In this document: positions 52,601 through 61,384 of the stretch, piece by piece | How positions within the stretch are numbered: the stretch's first letter is position 1 | How the letters are laid out: each line of letters opens with the position of its first letter | Assembly (NCBI GenBank): GCA_028753945.1 | Contig: JAPNXP010000009.1 | Location: 62,001-126,000 of the forward strand | DNA: 64,000 nt | Origin: Hexactinellida sp. DTS-2022 | Taxonomy: Eukaryota; Porifera; Hexactinellida | Direction: 5' to 3' | Made by a program: the position numbers and the translations under genes | Notes under the pieces: generated by a model | What the model was told of the DNA's origin: nothing | Database searches by the model: none | Seen by the model: the letters and a program-made list of their open reading frames with translations, nothing else

Positions 52601-55600
52601 ACACTTCCAACTTCCAAGGGGAGGTCGTATTACAAAATTGTAAAAGAATAGTCGAATATTCGGAAATTTTGCATTACCATTGATCGTCCCTTATGATTCG
52701 TATTCTAATTGAAACAGGGATAGTATGATATAATCTAATTTCTAGATTTATAAAATTTTCACGCCAAAATATGAATAATGAATTCTCGATTGAACTCAAA
52801 ATACAACGAGAATGACTAGTTGGTATGTTGATCTGAAACTTCAATTGAAAACAACAAGCCAAAAACGAATTCCGGATAATACGAACATATTAAGACGGTT
52901 ATAACAGAATAGAGTGAGTATACCTTGACACCTTTGAGAGAGTTTGTCCTAATAACTATCTGCAGACAGAACTCCAGCAGCAGCATGGCCCCGGACCTGC
53001 CGAGTCCGTCCGAGCAGTGCACCAACACAGGGGGACAGGGGGCCTGAGAGGAGACAGGGGGACAGGGGGACACTCTGTCTAGCACCCCTCTGGAGTAGAG
53101 CTGGAATACGAACTCTAATAGGTCGTCGCTCCTACATAGAGATCGTAACGGCATAAGGAATGTAGCAGGCCTTCATCTAGTCCTAAGAGATCCGGGCACA
53201 CTAGTGATTTTAAATTCGCGCACCCAAATTTACCAAAAAAGACCAAAATACATAGGACATTTACCAAAAAAATATAAAAATTAGAAAATAAATTTTTTAA
53301 TTACAATTTCACGCACCCTTCCAGCATATTATCACGCACTCAGATGAAGGCCTGTAATGTATGGTACTGACTGGTATAAATAGCTGATTACTTAATCGGT
53401 ATAATTCAATGATTAGGCATTATTTGAAGGAGATAAAATATGTACGGTACCCAAACAGGGATTTATCCAGGAATTTCTATGGCACAAAAAATCTTGTCAG
53501 AGACCTGCACATAATTAAGTGCCAACCCAACACCTAAATGGAATCACACTGCAAGCACTTTTGCACCTCAACCGATGCCTGACTGTCACCTAGGTAAACC
53601 TTTGGCACAGGTATACTTTTAGATTCTTCACCTAGGTAAACCTTTGGCACAGGTATAATTTTAGATTCTTCACCTAGATAAACCCTTGACACAGGTATGA
53701 TTTTAGATTTTGTACCTAGATAAACCCTTGGCACAGGTATGATTTTAGATTTTGCACCTAGATAAACCCTTGGCACAGGTATAATTTTAGATTTTCACCT
53801 AGATAAACCCTTGGTACAGGTATAATTTTAGATTTTTGCACCTAGATAAACCCTTGGCACAGGTATAATTTTAGATTTTCACCTAGATAAACCCTTGGCA
53901 CAGGTATAATTTTAGATTTTTGCACCCAGATAAACCCATGATTCTTACCTAGATGTGTATAGCGGAGTATATTCTGTGTCCGTGGTCCAAGATTTGAATG
54001 CGTAGTGAGAAATGGCTCGACACTGCTCAGTGCTCTTTTGAGTAATTTGTAGCTGAGTCAGATCGAAACTGGGAAAACTCTACAACAGAAACAAACAGCA
54101 AATAAACAGTAAATACATACACAAGTAATAAACAATTACTCCGGGGAAATAAATAAACCTATAAACAAGCAATACATCACCAATAAACGATCTAACAACA
54201 AATAGTAAGAAACAGATAAATCGTTAAACAAAACAAACCAACCAAACAACCAACCAACCAACCAACAAACAAACAAACAAACAAACAAACAAACAAACAA
54301 ACAAACAACCAACCAAAAACAAACAAACAAACAACAACAAACACCTACCTCCCAGGCCTGATAAGCGATAACAAAGTCTCCAAACTCTTTAACATCCGAG
54401 TCTCCATTCTCTGCCCCAATAGGCAGATAGGAATGAATCTGATTGGCCACTGTGTCTATCGGGCTACTCTTCTCGTTGAACTTATTCATCATTATTATGG
54501 ACGGGATTTGTAGCTGCCACACCATGGACCAGAAGTGGGACATGGTGCTCAGCAGAGGCGACTGAGTTAACACGTAGTGTCTGTCAACCTACAGGCATAC
54601 TCGTTAACAGATGTGTTTTGTACAGATTCTGATAAGTATAGTCCCACTAACACTCGCTTATTGTGAACAATTTTCCATCTGCTTAAATGAAACTTTTTAT
54701 TATGAACAAGCCCTATGGTCCCAATTTAACAACCTACATAGGGTTTGTATTAAGTTGAGTTCACTTAATATAAAGTCTCTCTATTATGAACTAAACCTAG
54801 GTCCCTTGAATCTCCATATAATAACCCTGCACACAATATCACTATACCAATATCTCCATATAATAACCCTACCTGTGGGAGAGACACGTGGCTGGCGTTT
54901 ACGAAGGCGGGAGGGTCGGCGGCCGAGAGGACGACTCGGGAGCTGTCCCAGAGGAGCTGCGAGGGGAACCTCAGGAGGGCCTGATTCTCAGCTGATCCCG
55001 ACACATCGGTACTCCCTATATACCAGTTAGGGATAGGTAATGCAGAGATTTAATAGGGAGAAAATATTAATACAGGGAACTATCGGTATAACGAAGTGCT
55101 TGGGACCTGTAAATTCCTTCGTTATATCCGGATATTCGGTATATGCGGCTAATAATTAATGCATTTAGTGCTGTAGGGAAAAATTCCCATTTCGTTATAA
55201 GCGGGTATTTCATTATATCCGACTTGGTTATAACGGTAACGGGAGTTCTCTGTATTCACATTTTTAGAAATTCATTTAATTATCTTCCTATTATTTGTAC
55301 CAAACGAAACGGGCGAACAAAAATTAATATACCAAAGAAATTGTCGACAATCGGTAATTCGAACACTCAAGGGAAAAATAAATTTGGTCGAATTAGTGAC
55401 AAATCGAATTAACGGTTGTCGACTGTACGGTATTTATAGGTTTCCACTGCGCATACTCGCCTCCCATTGGCTGCTGCATAATGAAGTCCAGAAGTCCGTT
55501 CCAGCCGGCGCTGCTCCTCTCAACCAATCGGAACTCTTCCTCGAGAGTTGCAGGCAGAGAACAATGCAACTCCTCGGCGAGAGAAAGCCAGAAGCTCTCG

Positions 55601-55614
55601 CTAATCCCTGACAT
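46673..55614 (-). CDS. Protein tyrosine phosphatase, at least seven exons, 3' end unresolved
   Basis: Exons in order: 55614-55448, 55011-54873 (this first junction is provisional), 54588-54349, 54079-53949, 53170-52924, 49681-49454, 46745-46673. Phases agree throughout; ~408 aa recovered. PTP landmarks: LLWDSSRVVL and FVNASHV (substrate-loop region), YVLTQSPLLSTMSHFWSMVW, RAISHYAFKSWTTD at the WPD loop, and the P-loop VLVHCSDGLGRSG (Cys-x5-Arg). IPELVHELRESRRGAITAGDQL then gives the last helices. The WPD motif is not intact and the first Q-loop glutamine (GMVQT in relatives) is Thr. The tail is acidic, Ser-rich. The last exon recognised ends in an open donor, so the C-terminus is missing. Two complete same-strand genes lie in its last two introns. 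Confidence 0.75.
47192..48907 (-). CDS. PLXDC/TEM7-like type I membrane protein, two exons
   Basis: Exons 48907-48593 and 48031-47192 (384 aa), GT-AG, phase 0. A signal peptide (residues 1-15) is followed by a nidogen-like region: FRFPFYGHYIQ, VAITTHGFLST across the intron, LTQYIAPFSADFNPS, FTFQVQLKPSGEILFVYKKIP. A PSI-type cysteine module comes next (CNTSLTCGWCAALNLCSDGYDR...NWYDYNC), then a membrane helix (~318-347) and a short tail. The order matches human PLXDC1/2, receptors for PEDF and endothelial markers. The intron contains a Tigger family E element and a GCGCTCC-family repeat. The gene lies between two exons of the PTP gene on the same strand. Confidence 0.88.
48346..48455 (-). repeat. 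Tigger/pogo-like MITE, family E (partial), in PLXDC intron
   Basis: Contains GTTGGAAAACGGTTGCCATA and GATGTGCTTATAACCGGCAT, ending CCACTGTA. Confidence 0.75.
48484..48546 (+). repeat. Dispersed repeat, GCGCTCC family, copy 4 (end only)
   Basis: ATTCAAATTTTCCAAAAATC, CTCCAAAAGGAGCGTCTCGC and GCTCCAGGATAATTCCTTGG match the right end of the family. Confidence 0.7.
49972..52214 (-). CDS. Ankyrin-ART-cysteine-rich protein (ART-2), with frameshift
   Basis: Two overlapping frames. The first (52214-51402, 270 aa) holds ankyrin-like repeats (RSWGILHQAVWWSNIEAVRK, LAVIHHAAIAGDVKAVIEVL). The second (51405-49972, 477 aa from its Met) holds the ART domain: Arg143 in TYRG, serine strand SFTSSS (~166-171), ExE turn SEDECLYP (Glu208, Glu210). 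A cysteine-rich module (YHCRDCNSTCHIPC, CVFC, CVTCRGKCHF) and a charged helical tail follow. The frames meet at an ATGA overlap. The second frame stays open and protein-like upstream of its Met (YCGPYSTFVAPEEAQ), and ART-1 encodes ankyrin plus ART in one frame. So one gene with a single-base shift near 51440-51465, or a tiny intron, is most likely. It lies inside a PTP intron. Confidence 0.8.
52215..52923. other. PTP intron sequence upstream of ART-2
   Basis: AT-rich, no gene seen. It should contain the ART-2 promoter. Confidence 0.5.
53589..53940 (-). repeat. ~43-bp minisatellite beginning at the PTP exon 4 donor
   Basis: About eight units of CACCTAGATAAACCCTTGGC-ACAGGTATAATTTTAGATTT. On the gene strand each holds TATCTAGGTG, close to the real donor ATCTAG-GTAAGAATC that borders the array at 53949. 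Confidence 0.92.
54236..54343 (+). repeat. CAAA/CCAA microsatellite in PTP intron 3
   Basis: Runs of CCAA and CAAA directly after the exon 3 donor on the gene strand. Confidence 0.92.
54648..54812 (-). repeat. Tigger/pogo-like MITE, family D (worn), in PTP intron 2
   Basis: GAACAAGCCCTATGGTCCCA, AACAACCTACATAGGGTTTG and TCTCTATTATGAAC match family D in reverse. Confidence 0.75.
55071..55254 (+). repeat. Tigger/pogo-like MITE, family B, in PTP intron 1
   Basis: TACAGG end, GGTATAACGAAGTGCTTGGG, then TTCGTTATAAGCGGGTATTT and an end GGGAGTTCTCTGTA. It is close to 17354-17528. Confidence 0.85.
55340..55426 (+). repeat. Worn Tigger-like fragment in PTP intron 1
   Basis: GGTAATTCGAACACTCAAGG and AATCGAATTAACGGTTGTCG-ACTGTA resemble a Tigger-like right end of a further family. 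The left end is not clear. Confidence 0.5.
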
Positions 55615-55682
55615 TCTATTGGCTAATAATAACTGTTCAAAGAGACTATTCAGTTAGCAGATGCATCAGTGGCCAGCGTTAT

Positions 55683-55868
55683 AATCAGTGTATAATACAG
55701 ACATTTGTAAATACGCTCCTAATCCTGGTCTGATCTAAATTTTCATACGCCTAATCACAAATTAATGTTATGGTATAGGAGAGGATTCCAAATTCGCGCT
55801 CCTAAATTCAAATTTTCCAAAAATCATACTCCAAAAGGACCGTCTCGCGCTCCTGGATAATTCCTTGA
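55683..55868 (+). repeat. Dispersed repeat, GCGCTCC family, copy 5
   Basis: A full copy, from AATCAGTGTATAATACAGAC to CTCGCGCTCCTGGATAATTC. It lies just upstream of the PTP start. Confidence 0.78.
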
Positions 55869-56018
55869 ATGTATGACTAACAAATGCTATTATTATATTG
55901 TAGGTACGTAATTACCGTACTCAACAGGTCATTCATAAATCGGAACTTTTCGATTGTTACCGGGTGTACCCAGGGAAACAAGGGCACCGTCGCTCCTACG
56001 AAATGAAAACTAGTTTAG

Positions 56019-56115
56019 CAGTGATTCCCAACCTGGGTCCACAAGATCTCAAAATTTGCATTACGGTCAATGGGAGGGGTCCACATAATGCATAATATTT
56101 GCTATAAGGCAGTGG
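56019..56115 (+). repeat. hAT (Charlie-like) MITE fragment
   Basis: CAGTGATTCCCAACCTGGGT and ACGGTCAATGGGAGGGGTCC match 4111-4212. The right end is lost near the neighbouring hAT insertion. Confidence 0.6.
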
Positions 56116-56123
56116 TGTATTGG

Positions 56124-56377
56124 TAGGGTGACCAGAGGATTTTGGGCCAAAACCTGGACATTTCTCAAAATTTCGACAAAAATCCGGGACAATCCTGGAC
56201 ACAGGTTATAAAAAACTGGACACTATTAGTTTAATGTGAGCGAATCGGAGACAATTGGATGATAATAAAAAATAATTGCAAAAAAACCTTGGACAATATA
56301 GAAAATTACTGGACATCGCACAATAATTGTAATAAAACTGGACTGTTCAGGCTAAATATTGGACAATGGTCACCCTA
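56124..56377. mobile_element. hAT-like MITE with perfect 8-bp target duplication
   Basis: Ends TAGGGTGACCA and TGGTCACCCTA. The flanking octamers 56116-56123 and 56378-56385 are both TGTATTGG. Interior has repeated TGGACA motifs and no coding sequence. Confidence 0.92.
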
Positions 56378-56948
56378 TGTATTGGGGGGAAAGCCTGAAA
56401 TACTCATTAACTAATCTCTGCATTGGTAGCACACCTCTCCCTAAATGCAAGTTAATAACGCCAGTCACCCTACTATAAGACAGCTATAATATGTACAGCT
56501 ACACAGTATCAAGTAAGTGGGATCGGACATCAATGCAGTTACTTAAGACCTAGCATGTTCACAAATTTCTTTTTCCGAACAATTTGGCGAGCAAATTTTT
56601 ATATGATGTCATAATAGGTGCCAGTCCTAAAGGAATATTCTAGAATAACATAGATATATTAAGCCAATATCATCGGAAGCTCATATAAAGTGGTGCTACC
56701 ATTGCCTACCAAGGCTCCCTATTCCGATGGCCCTGACAGCATTGAGGCCCCAACTTGTGAGGTCCCCAAACTATAGCCTAGTTAGCTTATAAGGCAATCC
56801 GGCCCTAGGGACTAGTGTGTAGGCACAAGCGATGGATTGTTTGTTGTGCGAGTTTCTAATAATAGCGCCTCTAGGTGTATGGCGCCCCCCTTAATTGGGA
56901 CAAATTGGATCCTGGATATTTATCCCAATTAAGCGAGGACTACTCAGG

Positions 56949-57087
56949 ACCGGCGGAAGCGGTGAGGCCGGTCAGGGATGGTCTGACCAATTTATCAAGT
57001 GGACAGGCCAATAGCCAGACCACTCTTACGTCACTAGTTAAGCTGGTCAAGCCATGGCCTGACCACTTTATAACTGCTTCCGCCGGC
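56949..57087. repeat. Foldback element
   Basis: CCGGCGGAAGC near 56950 is mirrored by GCTTCCGCCGG near 57076. GGTCTGACCA and TGGCCTGACCAC motifs recur inside. Related GGTCAGGTT/AACCTGACC sequence occurs at ~48215-48330. Confidence 0.55.
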
Positions 57088-57141
57088 CCGGCCCTGCTAC
57101 TGTTTATGAATTTAGTATTGCAGTTGACTGCCCAATATAAC

Positions 57142-57421
57142 TCTGTTGCAATAGAATCTGCGAAACGACCCTCTATAAACCGGAATTCTCATTAATCCGA
57201 CACAAATAGTATTCAACACGCCAAATAATTTCTAGAAGCACTTTCTAGGTGCAATGTCGTGCTAGAAATATTATTGTCGACTATTGTCGGGTGACATAAA
57301 TCATATTACAGCACCTCGGGAATTTACATTGGTTTCAAGTGCGTATAAAGTGTACTAAATACAATCAGTAAAATAAAATTTCCTGTCCCAACGAGTGTCG
57401 GATTAGGCAGGTTCTACTGTA
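57142..57421 (+). repeat. Tigger/pogo-like element, family G
   Basis: Left side has CTCTATAAACCGGAATTCTC and ATTAATCCGACA. Right side has CCCAACGAGTGTCGGATTAG and GGTTCTACTGTA, as at 1-65. The left terminus is uncertain. Confidence 0.6.
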
Positions 57422-58030
57422 ATATTAGTTCCCAAAACAATGCCGAGTAAACTGGCTGTGCAATAGAATATGGTCAATCGAATTGGAGATTTGCTCACAA
57501 ATTATTAGCGCACGAAGGCCCAAATAAATCCCAATTAATTCCCAGTAGGGACACAACAAGTACCATAATATGAATATTAGGAGCAAATGACAACACCCTA
57601 AGTCCCAAATAATACTACTGTAGAGTATGGAAAGGAATGACATGTTTAATGCACTAAGCAACAACAGCAATTAATGCATAGAGAGATAAGATATATACAA
57701 ACAACAAACGAATAAGAACATAGTCAGTTGCTATCACAGACAGGCTGTGAGGAGCGAGAGGAGACAGGAGAGGAGTCAGCTGAGAGAGGAGTCTAGAGGA
57801 GACAGAGAGGGTATCAACAGAGCAGTGCCTACTCAAGCGGTAATGGCTATATAGGAACTGTTGTGGAAGTTAATTGTATAGAGATACTATGTATATGTAT
57901 AGTTAGTGTCAATAATGGAAGTCAGTTCAAATGTAAACAACAACAAGTGTGTACAAGATAGTGTAAGTGAAAACAAATATTTACTTTTGTAAATAAAATA
58001 TTGAGTACATACCTTGTTAGAAATGGGTAG

Positions 58031-61000
58031 TTAGTAGAATCTATGCTCAATAGAGAATTCATCGCATGTTTCCTTGAGTAACAGGATAGGATTGCTATCT
58101 GGTTCATCTAGTCCCCTGACTCTCAGTGTCTCCAGCTGTGAGACAGTTGGTATCAGGTTAGCTAGAGGCTCGCAGGATAGAGAAGTCAGATCACAGTCAT
58201 TTAGCACTAGACTCCTAATTGCAGGATGGTATATGAGGCCCGCGCATAGAGATATGAATTCTGTGTCAGAGAGGGAGACAGAAAAGAAAAACAACTTAAC
58301 TAATGACTTCATGTTCCTAACTGCTCTACTCCACTGAGTGACGTCATTAGAAGGTATGGTAGTGTCGCTTAGCATTAGTTGAACTAAATTAGAGCAAAAC
58401 TCCAAACAATTGAGAAGCAAACTCCAATTATTCAAACCCATTCTGTCCAAATTATCTAACTCCATTCCTATTAACGAGTGACTGCTCCCATTAATGACCT
58501 GCAACAGATAAGGAGAGAGAGTTGTGTCTTCTGTTGTAAAATCTCGTATCTGTAGAAATGTTAGGTTCGACAGATTACGAATTGCAGGTAGCAGGGAGGC
58601 ATTATTGAATCTAATCTCTTGTAGCTTGGAGAAGTTAGGTAGCGCAGCTGTTAGGTTAGGAAGATGCTCAATAGGAATGTTATAGAGGTATAATACTCTT
58701 AGTTGTGTCGCCATACACAGAGCTGGTACCAGAGTGTCGCAATTAGTTTTAGATGCATGAACACATAAGCATTGAACAGCAGAGATCTGATTGGATAACT
58801 CCTGAAGAACGTACTTTGAATATTTATTGATATATAAATTCATGCAGGATATAATCTGATTGGCTGCTGGAGGAAAGAGATTAACAGCTGTCTCATAACG
58901 GAAATCACAGAAGGATAGCTCAATACTAATTTTAGTATCAAACCTTATTCCGGTATCTCTAATAATATCTGTGTAGGATAGAATAGCGGTGGAATCCTTC
59001 TCAAAGAAGTTCAATGCTATTAAACTAACAGAACAATTTCCCATTTCTTGCATAAAAGAATTGAATTGAGTAGCATTGATGTATGTAGTGTCGACATAAA
59101 TTAGTTGGAAACTAACCAGTTTGAGAGACCGTACAAAACAATACCATTCGTTAGGAGAGACAGCACGCACTACATAGAGGTATATTGGGACAGGAAAGTA
59201 TTGCTTGAAGCAGTTGATCCAAACTGGAATCGAAACTGAGTCGGTTTCGTACAAAATAGCGATTAGTTGGAAATATATTTCGGTGAATTCATACCATACA
59301 CTCATGCCATATAGCTCATGATTAGTATACCTCAATTGATAACTCATCGGCATACCAATGAGCTGCATTGGTTTCGGAGGCAGGTGTTTGTGCATGATGG
59401 TGAGTACGGCGGCTGCTCTTTCTCTCACGAGACCGCACAGGAACCTCACAACCATCCTGAAGAGGGAGAAGTTGGCTCGGGAGTGGGATATATATCGGAC
59501 GCTCATACACTGTTTGGTCCAGCTAGTGTTGCTTGCGTAGTGGGCAGCTGCGAACTCCTGCATGGTCAGGTGTGCAAAGGTCCACACCTTCGTTACCTGC
59601 CCAACGGAACTGGTTCTGTAATGCTCGTGCGCGAGGCCGAGACACTGACTGGGATATTCTTCCTGTCCCATAACAAGAGGGACATTCTCCTCGGATGCCA
59701 GCTCTCGGGTAGCGACTCCGAGGAACGCTATAAATCCGATCCTCTTCAGACATGTGCGCACATCCGCGTGGAACAGGGATATCTGTGGAACCTTGGCGAC
59801 CTCCTCCAGTCCCATTCTGGACAGTTCCCGCCTTATCATGTAGAATGTGAGCTCGTAGTACAACTTGGTTAGCGTGTTTATGCGGGTGGAATCCTGTCCC
59901 TTGAGCAGGGCCGCGAACAGCGACGCGTTGACCGGGATGAGAGACAGCTGATCCATCTCGTCGTGTCTGGCTAGCAGCGCCTTGCACTCTCCCAGCTTCG
60001 TAAGATCTGGTATCTGCTTCCGGAAGTAGAGGTCCCTCATCGCGGGGGAGAACCCCAGGACCTGGTAGAACCTGCTCACCTTGAGTTCCAGGGACGAGGA
60101 CAGGTCGGTCCAGGCCCCGGGGCGACTCGTGACTATTATTGTTGAGCGGATCAGCGACTGCCGCGTGAGAAGCAGACACAGGAATGAGTCTTTAAACGGA
60201 ACTTTTTTCGTGAACTCGTCGAGTCCGTCAATGATTAGGAGGAGTCCCTCTCCGTCTGTTTTGTGCAGGTGTTTGGCCAGATCGACGGACCAGCTGGACC
60301 CGATTGGCAGGCCCAGACATAGCCACTTTTGGATAAATTCCGAATCTACTTTCTTCTCCTCTTCGTGGCGCGTGGCCTCCATAGAGTGCCAGTCTGGGTG
60401 GCGACAAGGAACGGATATGGAATAGAGAATGCCACCCAATTCATCGGAGCTGAACCGCAGGGCTGTTCTCTTAGCGAGAAATGTCTTGCCGCACCCTGGG
60501 TTCCCAATCATGCACCAGATCTCAGGCTCTGTGGGCTTATACGATGTCAGTTCTTCCGTAAAGTCAATGGGAGTTATGTCTACTTCCTTGAAGGCAATCT
60601 TGCGTAGATAAGCAATTTCGTTGTACGTAGTCTCATCCTCCATATTAATCTCTCTAGGTTTCTGCTTTAATATTGTCAGGTCAATGTACACGTCTGACAG
60701 ACTCACTGCGTCGTCACTGCCTATCATCTGTTGCACAGTTCCGAATTGCACTTGTGCGAATTGCTTAAGTTTACTTTCCCATTGTGCCAACTCTTTCGCT
60801 TGTGTGTTGAGTTCATGTTTGAACTTGGTTTCGAATTCTCCGGCTTCCATTACACTGAATGCATTCTGGTATTGCTGGAGTTTGTTTACCAGATCATCTC
60901 TTTCTATTTCGATCAATATTCCTTTTAGTATTTTGAGGTCTCTCCCAATTAATCCCTTTTCCAAAAGCTTTTTGAGAGTTATTTCAAAGTTGACATTCTC

Positions 61001-61384
61001 TCCTGCTTCATTCGTCACTGCCATGTATATCAACTCCCAGTTAGCTATCGATATTTCGCTCTTCAGGAGTTCGATTAGTGTTTTGATGGACAGCTGTTCC
61101 TCTCTGAATACAACTTGGTCAGCTGAGGGCACACACAGCCACTTCACCTTACACGCCACTGCGATTAGGTCGGGTCTGATGCTATTCAATGATTGGTGGA
61201 ATAGGAATGCGTTGTGTTGGGGCCATTTCTTCAATACGGTTAGGAAATTGGTTCCTTGCTTGATATCTTGATACAATCCCTCGGGGATTCTCAACTCGGT
61301 TATAATTCGTATAATTTCGTCCGGTTTTAATTTATTCGATAAAACTCTAGTCGCACCAAGTTCTGCCAATATGTTTTCTGACAT
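58031..61384 (-). CDS. NLR: death-fold, NACHT and LRR protein
   Basis: A 1117 aa single-exon protein. Residues ~1-85 look like a death-fold helical bundle. Residues ~95-172 resemble a death-effector domain (IKTLIELLKSEIS, GRDLKILKGILIEIERDDLV). A helical linker leads to the NACHT domain: Walker A IGNPGCGKT (293-301), Walker B LLLIIDGLDE (381-390) and sensor STIIVTSRPG (414-423), then a winged-helix-like region with WTFAHLTMQEFAAAHY. From ~830 to the end are irregular leucine-rich repeats. This is the standard NLR order of cytosolic immune sensors that oligomerise on ligand and recruit death-fold partners. A DED-like N-terminus is rarer than CARD or DEATH. Sponges are known to carry many NLRs. 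There is no signal peptide. Confidence 0.9.
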   Translation of the reverse strand: MSENILAELGATRVLSNKLKPDEIIRIITELRIPEGLYQDIKQGTNFLTVLKKWPQHNAFLFHQSLNSIRPDLIAVACKVKWLCVPSADQVVFREEQLSIKTLIELLKSEISIANWELIYMAVTNEAGENVNFEITLKKLLEKGLIGRDLKILKGILIEIERDDLVNKLQQYQNAFSVMEAGEFETKFKHELNTQAKELAQWESKLKQFAQVQFGTVQQMIGSDDAVSLSDVYIDLTILKQKPREINMEDETTYNEIAYLRKIAFKEVDITPIDFTEELTSYKPTEPEIWCMIGNPGCGKTFLAKRTALRFSSDELGGILYSISVPCRHPDWHSMEATRHEEEKKVDSEFIQKWLCLGLPIGSSWSVDLAKHLHKTDGEGLLLIIDGLDEFTKKVPFKDSFLCLLLTRQSLIRSTIIVTSRPGAWTDLSSSLELKVSRFYQVLGFSPAMRDLYFRKQIPDLTKLGECKALLARHDEMDQLSLIPVNASLFAALLKGQDSTRINTLTKLYYELTFYMIRRELSRMGLEEVAKVPQISLFHADVRTCLKRIGFIAFLGVATRELASEENVPLVMGQEEYPSQCLGLAHEHYRTSSVGQVTKVWTFAHLTMQEFAAAHYASNTSWTKQCMSVRYISHSRANFSLFRMVVRFLCGLVRERAAAVLTIMHKHLPPKPMQLIGMPMSYQLRYTNHELYGMSVWYEFTEIYFQLIAILYETDSVSIPVWINCFKQYFPVPIYLYVVRAVSPNEWYCFVRSLKLVSFQLIYVDTTYINATQFNSFMQEMGNCSVSLIALNFFEKDSTAILSYTDIIRDTGIRFDTKISIELSFCDFRYETAVNLFPPAANQIISCMNLYINKYSKYVLQELSNQISAVQCLCVHASKTNCDTLVPALCMATQLRVLYLYNIPIEHLPNLTAALPNFSKLQEIRFNNASLLPAIRNLSNLTFLQIRDFTTEDTTLSPYLLQVINGSSHSLIGMELDNLDRMGLNNWSLLLNCLEFCSNLVQLMLSDTTIPSNDVTQWSRAVRNMKSLVKLFFFSVSLSDTEFISLCAGLIYHPAIRSLVLNDCDLTSLSCEPLANLIPTVSQLETLRVRGLDEPDSNPILLLKETCDEFSIEHRFY

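Larger units (their letters stand above)
55869..58030. other. Intergenic region between PTP and NLR genes
   Basis: No gene supported. It contains hAT elements (56019-56115, 56124-56377), a foldback (56949-57087) and a Tigger family G element (57142-57421). Confidence 0.5.

Noticed and set aside
53534-53776. Minus-strand repeat protein with PRVYLG units
   Set aside because: Artefact of the ~43-bp intronic minisatellite; units are not a constant multiple of three and splice evidence places it in a PTP intron.
56875-57195. Plus-strand 106-codon frame
   Set aside because: It runs through a foldback element and shows no protein family resemblance.
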